Shown here one piece after another: positions 25,739 through 36,018 of a stretch of 64,000 bases of DNA; the first letter of the stretch is position 1; the number at the start of each line of letters is the position of its first letter. A program made the translations under genes and the position numbers. Source of the DNA: Prosthecobacter dejongeii (GTDB taxonomy: Bacteria; Verrucomicrobiota; Verrucomicrobiia; Verrucomicrobiales; Verrucomicrobiaceae); NCBI RefSeq assembly GCF_014203045.1, contig NZ_JACHIF010000002.1, positions 434,001 to 498,000 of the forward strand. Direction: 5' to 3'. The notes under the pieces were generated by a model. The model worked only from the letters and a program-made list of their open reading frames with translations. It ran no database searches and was not told the DNA's origin.

Positions 25739-28700
25739 ATGAAGCGCCTCTTTTTGACCCTGCTGCTGAGCTTTTCTGTGCCCTCTTTGGGGCAGCTCAT
25801 CTTTGACGGAAATACCGGAACGACTGGAGTGCAAAACGGGGCTGGCGTGTGGGACACGAGCACGGCGAACTGGTGGAGCCCGACACTCCTTTCCAACACC
25901 ACCTGGAACGATGGACTGGCCCAGTTTGGCAGTTCCTCCAGCGCCGTGGGCGGCACCATCACGGTCAATTCGGCGATCAATGCGACAGGTCTGGATTTTC
26001 TACCGCTGAGCGCCGCCCCCACCACGACAAACCAGGCCTATCATTTCAGCGGCACGGGTTCGCTGAACCTCACGGGCTCGGCACCGATCATCAACATTGG
26101 CAATCTGAGCACCTCCGGCAGCAGCACGGCGGTCTCGGCGGTGAACTTTTTGCTACCGGTGAATGCCAGCAATCTGACGATTCAGAAAAACAGCGGCACA
26201 GCCATCGGGTTCGTCCGCTTTACCGCGAACAATACCGGCCTCACGGGCTTGCTGACGCTGAAGGGGGATGCGGGCGGTATCTTTTTAGGCTTCGGTTCAC
26301 AGACCATTTTCCCCAATCTCACCGCCGTGGTGGTGGAGTCCAATTCCGTGGTGCAACTGACAGGCACGGATGTCACCTACAATGTCCCTTTCCGCATTGC
26401 CGGAGGTGGTGGCACGACCAACTGGGGGGCTATCCGCATGGACTCCAGCGTCACGCTTGCTGGGGGGGTGGCCCTCATTGGCGATGCACGCATCCATACG
26501 CACACGAATGTGATTAACTCATTCATCACTTCGCCCATCACGGAGATGGGCGGCAGCTACTCCTTCACGCGCACCGCCCTGCTTCCCACCACCGCCACGG
26601 CGGCCCTATCCATGACCTACACGGCGGCGAATACTTACACAGGCTCGACGAACTTTGGCCGCGCTGTGGTGCCCGCTTTCCCTACCTTGCCAGTCTCGGC
26701 GGAGGGCGGGCTCAACGTGCTCGATTTTTCTGCCACCGGCGCACCCGCTTCAGATATCTTTTACAATGGCGTGACACCGGGTGCCCTGAACCTCTTTGGC
26801 GGTCATGCGCTGACCACGGTGATGAGGCTGCGTGGCAAGGATGGTGTGACCAACAGCCAAACGTTTAGCGATGTGACGGTGGCGCAGAATCGCTCAGAGA
26901 TTGAACTCATCTCGGGCACGGGTGGCTCCATGAATCTGGCGTTGGGCGCCGTGAGCAGGACTGGCAACGGGGTGCTTTCCATCAAGGCACCTAGTTCTGG
27001 CAGCATTACGACGACAACGCCCACTCCCTTCCTGGGAGCCTGGGCCACCTTCACCAGCGCCAGTGGCAGCAGTTCCTGGGCGGCAGCTCCGACAGGGACA
27101 CTCACAAGTTTCACAGGTGATACGGTGCATGGCACCGGCACCGTCCAAGCCGATGCCCCGGCGGCGAACCTCCAGGTGGGCAATGCCTCCACTCAGGTGG
27201 TGACCTTTGGTGCTAGCACAACAAACCTGAATACGGTTTCTATGACGGATACATGGTTAGGTCGTTCTCTGGAAATGGCAGCCGGGCAGACCTTGCGGCT
27301 GGGCGCAGTCGGTGGCATTCAGGCTGTCAGCGCTGCCTATGGACTGACGGTGAATGGGGGCAAGCTGACAGCGGGTGGGGCAGATAATGCCGTGGGGCAA
27401 GTGATCCTAACCAACTTTTCAACTTCGGATCTGACTGTGAATTCCGTGATGGAGAACAATGGCACTGGGGCGGTGAGCGTGCTGCTGAATGGTCCGGGCA
27501 AGACGGTGCTGGCCGGGGCCAATACCTACACCGGGCAGACGACGGTGAACAGTGGCAGTCTAGAGATACGCCACGGTTTGGCCCTGGGTACGGGGGCTGG
27601 ATATACGCAAGTCCTCACCGGGGCTTCGCTGCTGCTTTCCGGCGGCATCAGCACGGCGGAGCAAATCATCCTTTCAGGCCGTGGTGTGGATCTGGCTGGA
27701 GCCTTGCGGAATGTCAGCGGCATAAATACCATCACTACCCAGACCGTGGCCCTCACGAATACCCGTATTCAGTCGGATGCCGGGGAACTGATCCTGAGTC
27801 CCGCCGGCGGTGCGACGGCGGTTTCCATCTCCGCTGCTACCGTGCCCATCACCTTTGGCGGGGCAGGCAACATCACCGTGACAGGGAGGGTCAATACGAC
27901 GACCTCTACTTCAGCGATCACGAAGGAAGGAACGGGGACTCTGATCCTGGGGGGAGATAACCTTTTTTCGGGCACGGTCACGATCTCGGCAGGCACGCTG
28001 CGCATCACGCATAACAATGCGTTAGGCACTGTGGGAACGAGTGCGACAACAACGGTGAGCAGCGGGGCCGCCCTGGAGTTGAGTGGCGGCATCACCACGC
28101 CTGAAACCATGACCGTCAGCGGGACGGGGGTCGGAAATCAGGGGGCGATCCGCAGCTTGAGCGGCAGCAACACGATGGCTGGAACGGTGACTTTGGGAGC
28201 GAACCTGCGACTCCAGGCCGAGTCGGGCAGCACTCTGAACTTTGATGTGGCTAGCGGGAACTCGATCCTGCACTCCGGCACGGCCAGCATCGCAGTCACC
28301 TTTGCAGGCAATGGCACCATCAATGTCGCAGATCCCATCGCCAAAACAGGCACGGGCACACTGGGGGTGACCAAGAGTGGCAATGGGACTACCAATATTC
28401 GTGGGGCCAGCCCTACCGTGAATGGCAGTATCACGGCCAATGGTGGCATTTTGAACCTGGATTTTGCCAATGCGCCGGTGGCCACGGTGGACAACCTTTT
28501 GGGTTCAGGGGCACCTGCCATTTTCAGCGGCGGAGTGCTGCAGGTGACGGGCCGGAGCGGCGGCACGGTGGGCCAAGCTTTTGGCGCGGTGACCGTCAGT
28601 CCGGGCAGCGGTGAACTGCGGGTGGTACAAAATGGCGGCATGAACGTGAATGTGGCCCTGGGGGCTATCAGTCGCCCATCTGCCGCAGGCATGCTGCGGT

Positions 28701-30949
28701 TCACGCCCGGCAGCAGCGGCACGCTGACCACCACGGGCGGAGCGGACAATGCAGTGCTGACGAGTGACAGCATGGCCTTTGCCACCGTGGGCGCTAGCGA
28801 CTGGGCTGCAACGGGCGTGCTGAGCGGTGGTGTGCGCAACATTGTAGGCCTTTCCACCCTCGCTGGGGGATATACAAATACTTCAGGCGGTGCGCTCTCC
28901 GGTCACGCCGATGTGACCACGCCGACGGTGAGTGTGCCAGATAATCTAACCACAAGCACGGTGCGGTTTAACACGTCAGGTGGCAGCGCGGTGACGATTG
29001 CTGCGGGGAAAGTTCTCACCACTGGAGGCATCCTGGTCGGGGAGGGGGCCGGAGCAGCGGATGTGACCCTCAGTGGCGGGACCCTGCGCAGTAGTTCCAC
29101 TAATATCTCTTCTGCGGTAGCGGATCTGATGGTGATCCAGAATAACACGGCGGCGGGTTTGATCATCAGCTCGGTCATTGCTAACAACGCCACCGCCAGT
29201 GCCAGCACTGGCTTCACAAAAACGGGGCCGGGGACGGTTTATCTGGATACGGTTTCCCACACTTACACGGGCACCACACGAATCGTGAATGGCATGCTGC
29301 ATCTTCGCTCGGGCAATATTTCGGCTAGCTCGGAAGTGACGTTAGGCGCAGGCAGCACCAGTGGGGTGCTGAAGCTAGGCAGCGGCAGCACAGCCGTTTC
29401 TTTGGCGGTGGACTGGCTGCGCACGGATGGCACCGGCACGGGCAATGCCGTGGTGGGTGGTGCCACGGCTTATTCCACTTTCACCCTGGATAACAACACC
29501 GTGGCCAGTGACTTTCGTGCGGGCATGCTGGGTGGTGCTGGGGTGAATGAAGACAATCTAAACTTCCGCCTCATCACAGGTGGTTCCCTGGTGGCGACTC
29601 TGGGCCCTGCCAATACTTACAAGGGGAAAACCACGATGCTGGCTGGTGTCATTGAAGCCACTTTCCTTGCGAATGCAGGGCTGCCCAGTTCACTGGGGCG
29701 GGGCGACCAGAATTCGGAATCCGCCATCCTTGACATGAGTGGAGCCACCGTGACTGGAGCGACCGTGCAAGCTGTTTCAACGCTGCGCTACATCGGCAGT
29801 GTGGATTCTGTGACGGATCGCATCATTCGAATCACCAATGCGGATGTAATCGCCGATACTTTTTCCGTCTTGGCGAATCTGGAAAACACTGGCACCGGCA
29901 CGGTGAAGTTCACCAGTCAGTTCCTTTCGGAAGGCAGCAACACAGCGCCGCGCACGTTGCGCCTGGGCGGCACACAAGTCGGCGCAAATGAGATTGTCGG
30001 CATCAGCAACGCTGCCATAGCGACGACGGGCATTGAGAAATACGGCGCCGGCTCATGGACCCTCACAGGCGACAGCCCGCACACGGGCAGCACAACCGTG
30101 AGCAATGGCTTGCTCCAGCTTGGCAATGGAGGCACGACAGGCAGTGTGGCCAGCACAGAGATCTTTCTGAACGCCACAACGGCGATCCTCAGTACCAAAC
30201 GCAGTAACACTCTCACCATGCAGCAGGCCATCACGGGCACCGGCACTCTGCGAATTGACAACACCACGACGGGGGTCACTCGCCTAACCAGTGATGCCAA
30301 TGCCTATGGCAATACGGTGGTGCAAAGCGGCAGTCTTTTGGCCAACAATGCTTCAGCTCTTAGCTCGGCCACCGGTACGGGGCCAGTGTGGGTCCATCCT
30401 GGCGCGACTCTTGGTGGCACGGGCCGCATCGCCCCAGCTTTGAATCACTCCATCACGATTGTGGCGGGCACGCTCAGCGTCGGGGACTCCACCTTGCCGA
30501 GTCCAACGGCGGCAGATCTGATCCTGGCCACCAGTGGCACCGGCAGTCTGTCCTTACAGGCAGGATCCGTTTTTGCTTTTGATCTCTTCAGTGGCGCGGG
30601 TTTAGGCAACAATACGCTGACGAGCACGGCGGCGGACCTGGCGGTGATCCTGGGTCGGGTCAGCCTCGGCACGGACATCACGCTGAGGGTCAGCAATCCG
30701 AACGGGATGACGGGTTTTGCTGCGAATGATTCCTGGAAGATCTTCGACTGGTCAGGTCTTACAGAGCCTGTCAGCGGCAGCTTCACTTCCCTAGATCTTC
30801 CCGCTCTCAGTGCTGGGCTTACCTGGGATCTCAGCGAGCTTTACACCGGTGGCATCCTCAGCATCGCCCTGGTGCCTGAGCCTTCAAGGCTGGTGCTGGT
30901 GATGTTTGGTTTTGCTGCCTTGTTGGTTAGGCGTTGTCGGGTTGGCTGA
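25739..30949 (+). CDS. giant autotransporter-type beta-strand repeat protein with PEP-CTERM tail
   Basis: A 1736-residue secreted protein. After a signal peptide (MKRLFLTLLLSFSVPSLGQ) it is Gly/Thr/Ser-rich and carries many repeats of the autotransporter-associated beta-strand type, such as LxxTGTGTLxLxGxNTYTGxTTVxxGxL, which form a beta-helical stalk. The C-terminus is VPEP followed by a hydrophobic segment and an Arg cluster (RRCR), the PEP-CTERM sorting signal recognised by an exosortase. It is probably displayed on the surface or in the extracellular matrix. No autotransporter beta-barrel is present, so export is not by type Va secretion. Its last 23 bases overlap the convergent gene. Confidence 0.92.
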   Translation: MKRLFLTLLLSFSVPSLGQLIFDGNTGTTGVQNGAGVWDTSTANWWSPTLLSNTTWNDGLAQFGSSSSAVGGTITVNSAINATGLDFLPLSAAPTTTNQAYHFSGTGSLNLTGSAPIINIGNLSTSGSSTAVSAVNFLLPVNASNLTIQKNSGTAIGFVRFTANNTGLTGLLTLKGDAGGIFLGFGSQTIFPNLTAVVVESNSVVQLTGTDVTYNVPFRIAGGGGTTNWGAIRMDSSVTLAGGVALIGDARIHTHTNVINSFITSPITEMGGSYSFTRTALLPTTATAALSMTYTAANTYTGSTNFGRAVVPAFPTLPVSAEGGLNVLDFSATGAPASDIFYNGVTPGALNLFGGHALTTVMRLRGKDGVTNSQTFSDVTVAQNRSEIELISGTGGSMNLALGAVSRTGNGVLSIKAPSSGSITTTTPTPFLGAWATFTSASGSSSWAAAPTGTLTSFTGDTVHGTGTVQADAPAANLQVGNASTQVVTFGASTTNLNTVSMTDTWLGRSLEMAAGQTLRLGAVGGIQAVSAAYGLTVNGGKLTAGGADNAVGQVILTNFSTSDLTVNSVMENNGTGAVSVLLNGPGKTVLAGANTYTGQTTVNSGSLEIRHGLALGTGAGYTQVLTGASLLLSGGISTAEQIILSGRGVDLAGALRNVSGINTITTQTVALTNTRIQSDAGELILSPAGGATAVSISAATVPITFGGAGNITVTGRVNTTTSTSAITKEGTGTLILGGDNLFSGTVTISAGTLRITHNNALGTVGTSATTTVSSGAALELSGGITTPETMTVSGTGVGNQGAIRSLSGSNTMAGTVTLGANLRLQAESGSTLNFDVASGNSILHSGTASIAVTFAGNGTINVADPIAKTGTGTLGVTKSGNGTTNIRGASPTVNGSITANGGILNLDFANAPVATVDNLLGSGAPAIFSGGVLQVTGRSGGTVGQAFGAVTVSPGSGELRVVQNGGMNVNVALGAISRPSAAGMLRFTPGSSGTLTTTGGADNAVLTSDSMAFATVGASDWAATGVLSGGVRNIVGLSTLAGGYTNTSGGALSGHADVTTPTVSVPDNLTTSTVRFNTSGGSAVTIAAGKVLTTGGILVGEGAGAADVTLSGGTLRSSSTNISSAVADLMVIQNNTAAGLIISSVIANNATASASTGFTKTGPGTVYLDTVSHTYTGTTRIVNGMLHLRSGNISASSEVTLGAGSTSGVLKLGSGSTAVSLAVDWLRTDGTGTGNAVVGGATAYSTFTLDNNTVASDFRAGMLGGAGVNEDNLNFRLITGGSLVATLGPANTYKGKTTMLAGVIEATFLANAGLPSSLGRGDQNSESAILDMSGATVTGATVQAVSTLRYIGSVDSVTDRIIRITNADVIADTFSVLANLENTGTGTVKFTSQFLSEGSNTAPRTLRLGGTQVGANEIVGISNAAIATTGIEKYGAGSWTLTGDSPHTGSTTVSNGLLQLGNGGTTGSVASTEIFLNATTAILSTKRSNTLTMQQAITGTGTLRIDNTTTGVTRLTSDANAYGNTVVQSGSLLANNASALSSATGTGPVWVHPGATLGGTGRIAPALNHSITIVAGTLSVGDSTLPSPTAADLILATSGTGSLSLQAGSVFAFDLFSGAGLGNNTLTSTAADLAVILGRVSLGTDITLRVSNPNGMTGFAANDSWKIFDWSGLTEPVSGSFTSLDLPALSAGLTWDLSELYTGGILSIALVPEPSRLVLVMFGFAALLVRRCRVG

Positions 30950-31418
30950 TCAGGGCGGCTGTTGCAGCCCTGCGTGGTCGACATGTTTCCCAAAGACACA
31001 GCAGCCAGCCTGAGACAAGCAGGTAAAGCATGAAGCCTGAGTTGAGGCGAAGAGTGTCTGGGCCGGATTCAGCAGTGGCCTGTTGCAGAAGTTTCGGACC
31101 CAAATGATACAGTGCCAAAGAAAGGGCGATGATGCCTGTCATAAGCACCAGGGTGACGAGGCGTGTACGCCTTTCCATCCAGATGGAAACCGCCGCCGCA
31201 TACACCACCAGGCAGGGAAGGATGGCTGTCACCAGGGCTAGTGAGGCCGCCCAAGCCGGGGAACTGGATCGAGATGACCAGGAGCCCATCATGAACATCA
31301 TCAACCACAAGCCCACAGCTGTCATGGCGCAGGGGGCGATGATGAGGATCGTCACGGCCGACTTCCAGGCCACAACATGGTAGGGCAAGTGGGGAGGAGC
31401 GGGAGAACGGTGAGTCAT
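30927..31418 (-). CDS. hypothetical four-helix membrane protein
   Basis: A 163-residue protein with four hydrophobic segments and a short basic C-terminal tail (CRPRRAATAAL). No family is recognised. It is downstream of the vWA membrane protein gene with only a few bases between them, so they are likely co-transcribed, and its stop lies inside the end of the PEP-CTERM gene on the other strand. Confidence 0.7.
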   Translation of the reverse strand: MTHRSPAPPHLPYHVVAWKSAVTILIIAPCAMTAVGLWLMMFMMGSWSSRSSSPAWAASLALVTAILPCLVVYAAAVSIWMERRTRLVTLVLMTGIIALSLALYHLGPKLLQQATAESGPDTLRLNSGFMLYLLVSGWLLCLWETCRPRRAATAALISQPDNA

Positions 31419-31424
31419 GGAGTG

Positions 31425-34007
31425 CTACTTTTTCTGAGGAACGATCAGTTCCCAGATAGCCTGCACATGCTCCCAGCGGCGGATGGCCAAGTCCACTAGG
31501 AAGAGGAACAGCAGGGTCATGATGAGTGAGGGCCAGAGTTCAATGTACTGCACCGCACGGGTCTGGCTGAGATCGGGCACCTGGCCGGGCTGTAGGACCT
31601 TCCCTCCAGTAATTTGTGTGGCCTGCTGGAGGAGGGATTCATTCACCGTGCCAAGGCTGGCCTCGCTGCCGGGATTGTGGACAAGACCTGCCGAGACCAT
31701 CTCGGCCCCGCTTTGGGCGCGGATGAGATAAACACCGGGTTGGTCAGGGCGAAAACTGCCTTCATAACGACCAGGTCCGGTTTGGCCTAACGAAAGGTTT
31801 TGCACAGGTCTCAAGGGGGCTCCGAGCGCATCGGCTGCCACAAAAAAAACTTCTGCCTGCACGCGGGCATCATTGGCCCGCGTGCCTGCATCTTCTTCCA
31901 GGTCCACTTGCAGCAGGGCATCATCCCCGCGCATCTCGGTGGCCAGGTCCATGTGGCGGCCCTGCGGAGGTCGGGCAGTCTCGCGCAGGAGCTGCGACCA
32001 GAAGCGGCTGAAGTCCGGCCAGCGCACGATCCAAAGGGAGGCCCAGCGGCTTTTCGCGTCGCTCGTGAAGGCGGTGACCTTGCCCAGGCCAAAGCGCCAG
32101 TGGGCTAGCAGGGGATCGCCCGTATCGGTTAGCAAAGGGACTTGGGCGGTGGATTTGCGGATGGTCTTGACGTAGCCTAGCAGGTCTGGCGAAGTCCATT
32201 TGTCAAAACCGGCCAGCATGGGGTGCTTTTCCACCAGGTTCGGGATGAAGGGTTCCTCCCGCATCATGCGGCCCGTGTGCATGAGGGTGTCCTGAGTGAA
32301 AATGCGGCTGATGCTGCTAGCATCCGTGGTGGTGTAGGACTGGCCACCGCCGCTGCTGGCGATGGCTTGTAGCAGCGCCACATGCGATCCTTCACCGATG
32401 GAGACGGTGGAAATGGTGATGCCCTCACCCCGGCACTGGGCGGCCATGGCCTCATAGCCCGTGCCGGAGGTCTGGCCATCCGTGAGGATGATCATGTGCT
32501 TCACCTTGGCCTTCACCCGGCGCAGGGATTCGCGGGCCTGTTCAAAGGCGGGCTGCAGATTCGTGCCACCGCCTGAGGCCACCGAGGAAATCTGCCCCGC
32601 GAGGGTGGCGGTGGAGGTCAGCCGGGTCATCGGGGCCACCACGTGGGCCTCGCTGTCGAAGGCATAAATGCCGATGAAGTCATTCCGCCCCAGTACCTCG
32701 GCGGTGGCGATGGAGGCGCTTTTGGCCATCTCCAGCTTCTCTCCCGCCATGGAGCCGGACCGGTCCATCACGATGGCCACGGCAGCGCTTTGTTTTTCCT
32801 CTTCATCGGGCGCTTTCAGCCTAACGGGAAGGATGTCATCAATGGGCGTCTTGTAGAAACCACCCAGGCCGAAGCTGTTGGGCCCGCCGAGCATGAGGAA
32901 GCCGCCGCCTAGCTTGTCCACATAATCGCGCATGGCATTCATGGCCCCTTCACCGAGCAAGTGGGCGGGGACATCGCTGAGGATGATGCCGTCGTAACCG
33001 GAGAGTTGATCCAGCGTGCTGGGGATGTTGCCAGGCTGCCGGAGATCCAGCTCGATACCTTCTTTGGCCATGGCCTGTTGCAGGTAGGTGGCCTCGCCCA
33101 CTTCGCTATCGAGATAAAGCAAGCGCAGGCGACCGCGTACGTCCACCAGTGTTAGAGCACTGTTGTTAGCCGGGATCGAATCCGCAGATATGCCTTCCAG
33201 CACGGCACGGTATTTGAAAGTGTCGCGTGTTGCTGGAGTGCGGGTGAAGGTTTCCGTCAGGGGCTGGCCAGGCTTTAGGGTGACGGGTCTTTGCTCTACC
33301 TGAATGCCGTTTTCGAAAAGCTTCAGCGTGCCTTGCGCCTCCAGGGTGGATTCCAGATGGGCGGTGAGTTTCAGTGTGGCGCCTTCATTTAGGCGGCTGC
33401 GGCTGGCCACCAGCTCGCGCACCCGTGCATCGGGCTTGCGCGGTCCTGCCACGGGGATGGCGTGAATGCGCACCCCAGAGACACTGGCCTGACGTGCGGC
33501 CTCTAACAGGCGGCCCCGGGTTTCATGCCCGTCTCCAATGAGGACGATGTCCCGGCTGGCCCCGGCGGGGAAAAGCGCCTGCGCGTAGTCCACGGCGGCA
33601 GTGTAGTGGCTGTCGCCTCCATGAGCCTTGAGAAAAGGAGTGATGTCAGGCTTTGGCCCTTCGGGCAGTAGGGCAGGCTCATCTCCCAGCAGCACCACGA
33701 AGCTTTCTGCCTCTGTTCCCAGACTGCCTTGCAGGCGGCGTGCCTCAGAGAGCCCTTTTTCGATGCCTTCCGCTCCCATGCTCTGGCTTGCATCCAGAAT
33801 GATGCCCAGGGCCTTTTTACCTGTCGGGGAAACTCGCGCTGGACCCGCTAAGGCCACTAAGGCAAGCATGATGCCGACCGCGCGCACGACCAGGAGCAAT
33901 CGTTTGCGCAAGCCCTCCATGGGATGTGTGGACTGGTTTTCAAACCACAGCAGCAAAGCCAAGGCGGGCAGGGCTAGCAGCAAGAGTTTCGGTGATTCCC
34001 AGTCCAT
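31425..34007 (-). CDS. membrane protein with two vWA domains and a glutamine-amidotransferase-like domain
   Basis: An 860-residue protein. Two N-terminal helices precede a first vWA-like domain (MIDAS-like LDASQSMG near residue 91). Then come a beta-rich segment, a class I glutamine-amidotransferase-like fold (LGGGFLMLGGPNSFGLGGFY) without a clear catalytic Cys, and a second vWA domain with a full MIDAS (MDRSGSM). A final helix and short positive tail (VPQKK) close the protein. This arrangement is known from Bacteroidota, Planctomycetota and Verrucomicrobiota membrane proteins, related to aerotolerance (Bat) systems; its role is not established. Confidence 0.8.
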   Translation of the reverse strand: MDWESPKLLLLALPALALLLWFENQSTHPMEGLRKRLLLVVRAVGIMLALVALAGPARVSPTGKKALGIILDASQSMGAEGIEKGLSEARRLQGSLGTEAESFVVLLGDEPALLPEGPKPDITPFLKAHGGDSHYTAAVDYAQALFPAGASRDIVLIGDGHETRGRLLEAARQASVSGVRIHAIPVAGPRKPDARVRELVASRSRLNEGATLKLTAHLESTLEAQGTLKLFENGIQVEQRPVTLKPGQPLTETFTRTPATRDTFKYRAVLEGISADSIPANNSALTLVDVRGRLRLLYLDSEVGEATYLQQAMAKEGIELDLRQPGNIPSTLDQLSGYDGIILSDVPAHLLGEGAMNAMRDYVDKLGGGFLMLGGPNSFGLGGFYKTPIDDILPVRLKAPDEEEKQSAAVAIVMDRSGSMAGEKLEMAKSASIATAEVLGRNDFIGIYAFDSEAHVVAPMTRLTSTATLAGQISSVASGGGTNLQPAFEQARESLRRVKAKVKHMIILTDGQTSGTGYEAMAAQCRGEGITISTVSIGEGSHVALLQAIASSGGGQSYTTTDASSISRIFTQDTLMHTGRMMREEPFIPNLVEKHPMLAGFDKWTSPDLLGYVKTIRKSTAQVPLLTDTGDPLLAHWRFGLGKVTAFTSDAKSRWASLWIVRWPDFSRFWSQLLRETARPPQGRHMDLATEMRGDDALLQVDLEEDAGTRANDARVQAEVFFVAADALGAPLRPVQNLSLGQTGPGRYEGSFRPDQPGVYLIRAQSGAEMVSAGLVHNPGSEASLGTVNESLLQQATQITGGKVLQPGQVPDLSQTRAVQYIELWPSLIMTLLFLFLVDLAIRRWEHVQAIWELIVPQKK

Positions 34008-34135
34008 GTGTGTCTCATGTGAATGCTAGGGGGGGAATGAGACACTTCCAAGCAGCAAGTGCAGGTAGATGAGGGAATAGGCCTGGCTTGGTTCCTTTCT
34101 TGCCGAAACCTGGCGGGACGGCTTACTCTCTGGCC

Positions 34136-35368
34136 ATGCACATTCCGTCTCTCATCGAATCAAAGCGTGAAGGGGGCGAACTGTCGCGGGAGCAAATTTC
34201 AGGTCTCATAGCGGCCTTCACCCGAGGAGACATGCCAGACTACCAGATGAGCGCGCTGGCGATGGCCATTTTTTTCAAAGGCATGAGCGGGGCTGAAACG
34301 ACCGCGCTGACAGAGGCCATGTTGCACAGCGGCTCCGTCCTGCAGTGGCCCGAGGCTGCACCCATGCGGGTGGATAAACATTCCACGGGTGGTATTGGAG
34401 ATAAAACCTCCCTCGTCCTCGCACCCCTGCTGGCCTGCGATGGCGTGTGGGTGCCTATGATCTCCGGGCGCGGTCTTGGCATCACCGGCGGCACTTTGGA
34501 TAAGCTGGAGTCCATCCCCGGCTTTCGCACCCAGTTCAGCGAATCCGAAATCTACAAGACCCTGCCTATCACTGGCTGCCTGATGGTCGGCCAGACGGCG
34601 AACATTTGCCCGGCGGATAAGAAGCTTTACGCCCTCCGCGATGTCACGGGCACGGTGCAGAGCATCCCGCTCATCACCGCCAGCATCCTGTGCAAAAAAT
34701 TAGCGGAGGGTCTGAATCGGCTGATCCTGGATGTGAAATACGGCAGTGGGGCCTTCATGCAGACGGAATCTCAGGCCCATGAACTGGCGCAGAGTCTAGT
34801 CACCGTCGGGCGGGCACTCGGGGTGCGGGCCAGTGTCCGGCTCAGTTGCATGGATGAGGCCACGGGCGAATCTGCGGGGAATGCCCTGGAAGTCATCGAA
34901 TGTGTGCGCTGCCTCCAGGGCCAGGGGCCGCCGGATCTGGAAGCTCTCGTTCTGGACCTGGCGTGTGCGGTTTCCATATCCTCCCGGGCCGAACTGGCGA
35001 AGATGCTGCGGGACGGGCGTGCCTGGGCCAAGTTTCAGCAGATGGTGGAGGTGCAGGGCGGTAAGGCCGATAGCCTGGAGCAGATGCAAAACATCCACCG
35101 CGTGCCCGTGATTCATGAAATGAAGGCGACCGCAAGTGGTCGCTTGATGAAGTTGGATGCGGGTACTTTAGGGCGAGCCGTGCTGGAACTGGGGGCCGGA
35201 CGGGTGCTGGCTAGCGACCCTGTGGACCCGACTGTGGGTGTGGACCAACTGCGCAAAGTCGGCCAGGAAATCCATGTCGGTGAGGTGTTGCTGCGCATCC
35301 ACGCGCGCAGCCAAGCTGCGGCGGAGGCGGCAGAAAAGCGGATTTTGACTGGAATCCTGATCGAATGA
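34136..35368 (+). CDS. deoA: thymidine/pyrimidine-nucleoside phosphorylase
   Basis: Phosphorolysis of thymidine or uridine to base and sugar-1-phosphate. The 410-residue protein (ATG at 34136; the TTG at 34088 gives an unlikely extension) has the all-alpha domain and the phosphate-binding region VDKHSTGGIGDKTSL, the GRGLGITGGTLDKLES signature, DVKYGSGAFM and a C-terminal barrel-sandwich domain. Residues match the PyNP/DeoA family; which base is preferred cannot be told from sequence. No deoxyribose-phosphate genes are adjacent. Confidence 0.92.
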   Translation: MHIPSLIESKREGGELSREQISGLIAAFTRGDMPDYQMSALAMAIFFKGMSGAETTALTEAMLHSGSVLQWPEAAPMRVDKHSTGGIGDKTSLVLAPLLACDGVWVPMISGRGLGITGGTLDKLESIPGFRTQFSESEIYKTLPITGCLMVGQTANICPADKKLYALRDVTGTVQSIPLITASILCKKLAEGLNRLILDVKYGSGAFMQTESQAHELAQSLVTVGRALGVRASVRLSCMDEATGESAGNALEVIECVRCLQGQGPPDLEALVLDLACAVSISSRAELAKMLRDGRAWAKFQQMVEVQGGKADSLEQMQNIHRVPVIHEMKATASGRLMKLDAGTLGRAVLELGAGRVLASDPVDPTVGVDQLRKVGQEIHVGEVLLRIHARSQAAAEAAEKRILTGILIE

Positions 35369-35466
35369 CCCCAACGGGCTTCTCTCGAAAATGAAAAAGG
35401 TCGCTCAGCTCGGTTGGAGAAATCATTCGCCCTGAACGCTTTGTGTTCTATGCTGACTAACCCCTA

Positions 35467-36000
35467 ATGCACACGGAGTACGATATCCAATACGCCCTGG
35501 AAAACACCCAGGTGCTACACGAGCCTGACCGCCGGATAGATACCTTTGGTTCCACCCAGTTTGAGTTTCAACTGGTGACCGAACTCATGGACAGCGTGAA
35601 CACCACGCGCATCCGCCAGGGCAAGTTGACGGCTGAAAAGCCTCTCATTTTGCGTCCTGATCCGGCAGCAATCGCTGACTTTGATTTTGATGGTTTTGGT
35701 CCCCAAGGAGACGCCTTTGGCGAGTTTCTCAAAGCCAACCTACACCGTCTCGCCATCCTGAAATATGGCTTTAAATTTAAGATGGACGACATGACTGAAG
35801 ACCTCGTCCATGAGCCCATGGAGGCGGTCTGTGGTAAGCTTCTGGAGGACATTCGTGTCTCAGGCAACCCCATGCGCGCGGTGATTTCCGGTGTGGATGA
35901 TACTTGGGAAATCTGCCTGCTGAAATTCACGGTGGAGATGATCGAGAAGTCTCAGAAAATCAATCTTTTCGACTTTAAGCGTCGCGGCCTCTTGGGCTAG
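35467..36000 (+). CDS. conserved hypothetical protein, first gene of the accA operon
   Basis: A 177-residue soluble protein I do not recognise. It has an N-terminal DIQYALENTQVLHEP segment, a central acidic DFDFDGFGPQGDAFGEFL loop and a C-terminal helix ending FDFKRRGLLG. It lies 18 bases ahead of the LysM protein gene, which in turn is 14 bases ahead of accA, so all three are probably one operon. Confidence 0.65.
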   Translation: MHTEYDIQYALENTQVLHEPDRRIDTFGSTQFEFQLVTELMDSVNTTRIRQGKLTAEKPLILRPDPAAIADFDFDGFGPQGDAFGEFLKANLHRLAILKYGFKFKMDDMTEDLVHEPMEAVCGKLLEDIRVSGNPMRAVISGVDDTWEICLLKFTVEMIEKSQKINLFDFKRRGLLG

Positions 36001-36018
36001 CACGCGTTTTCCTCCCCT

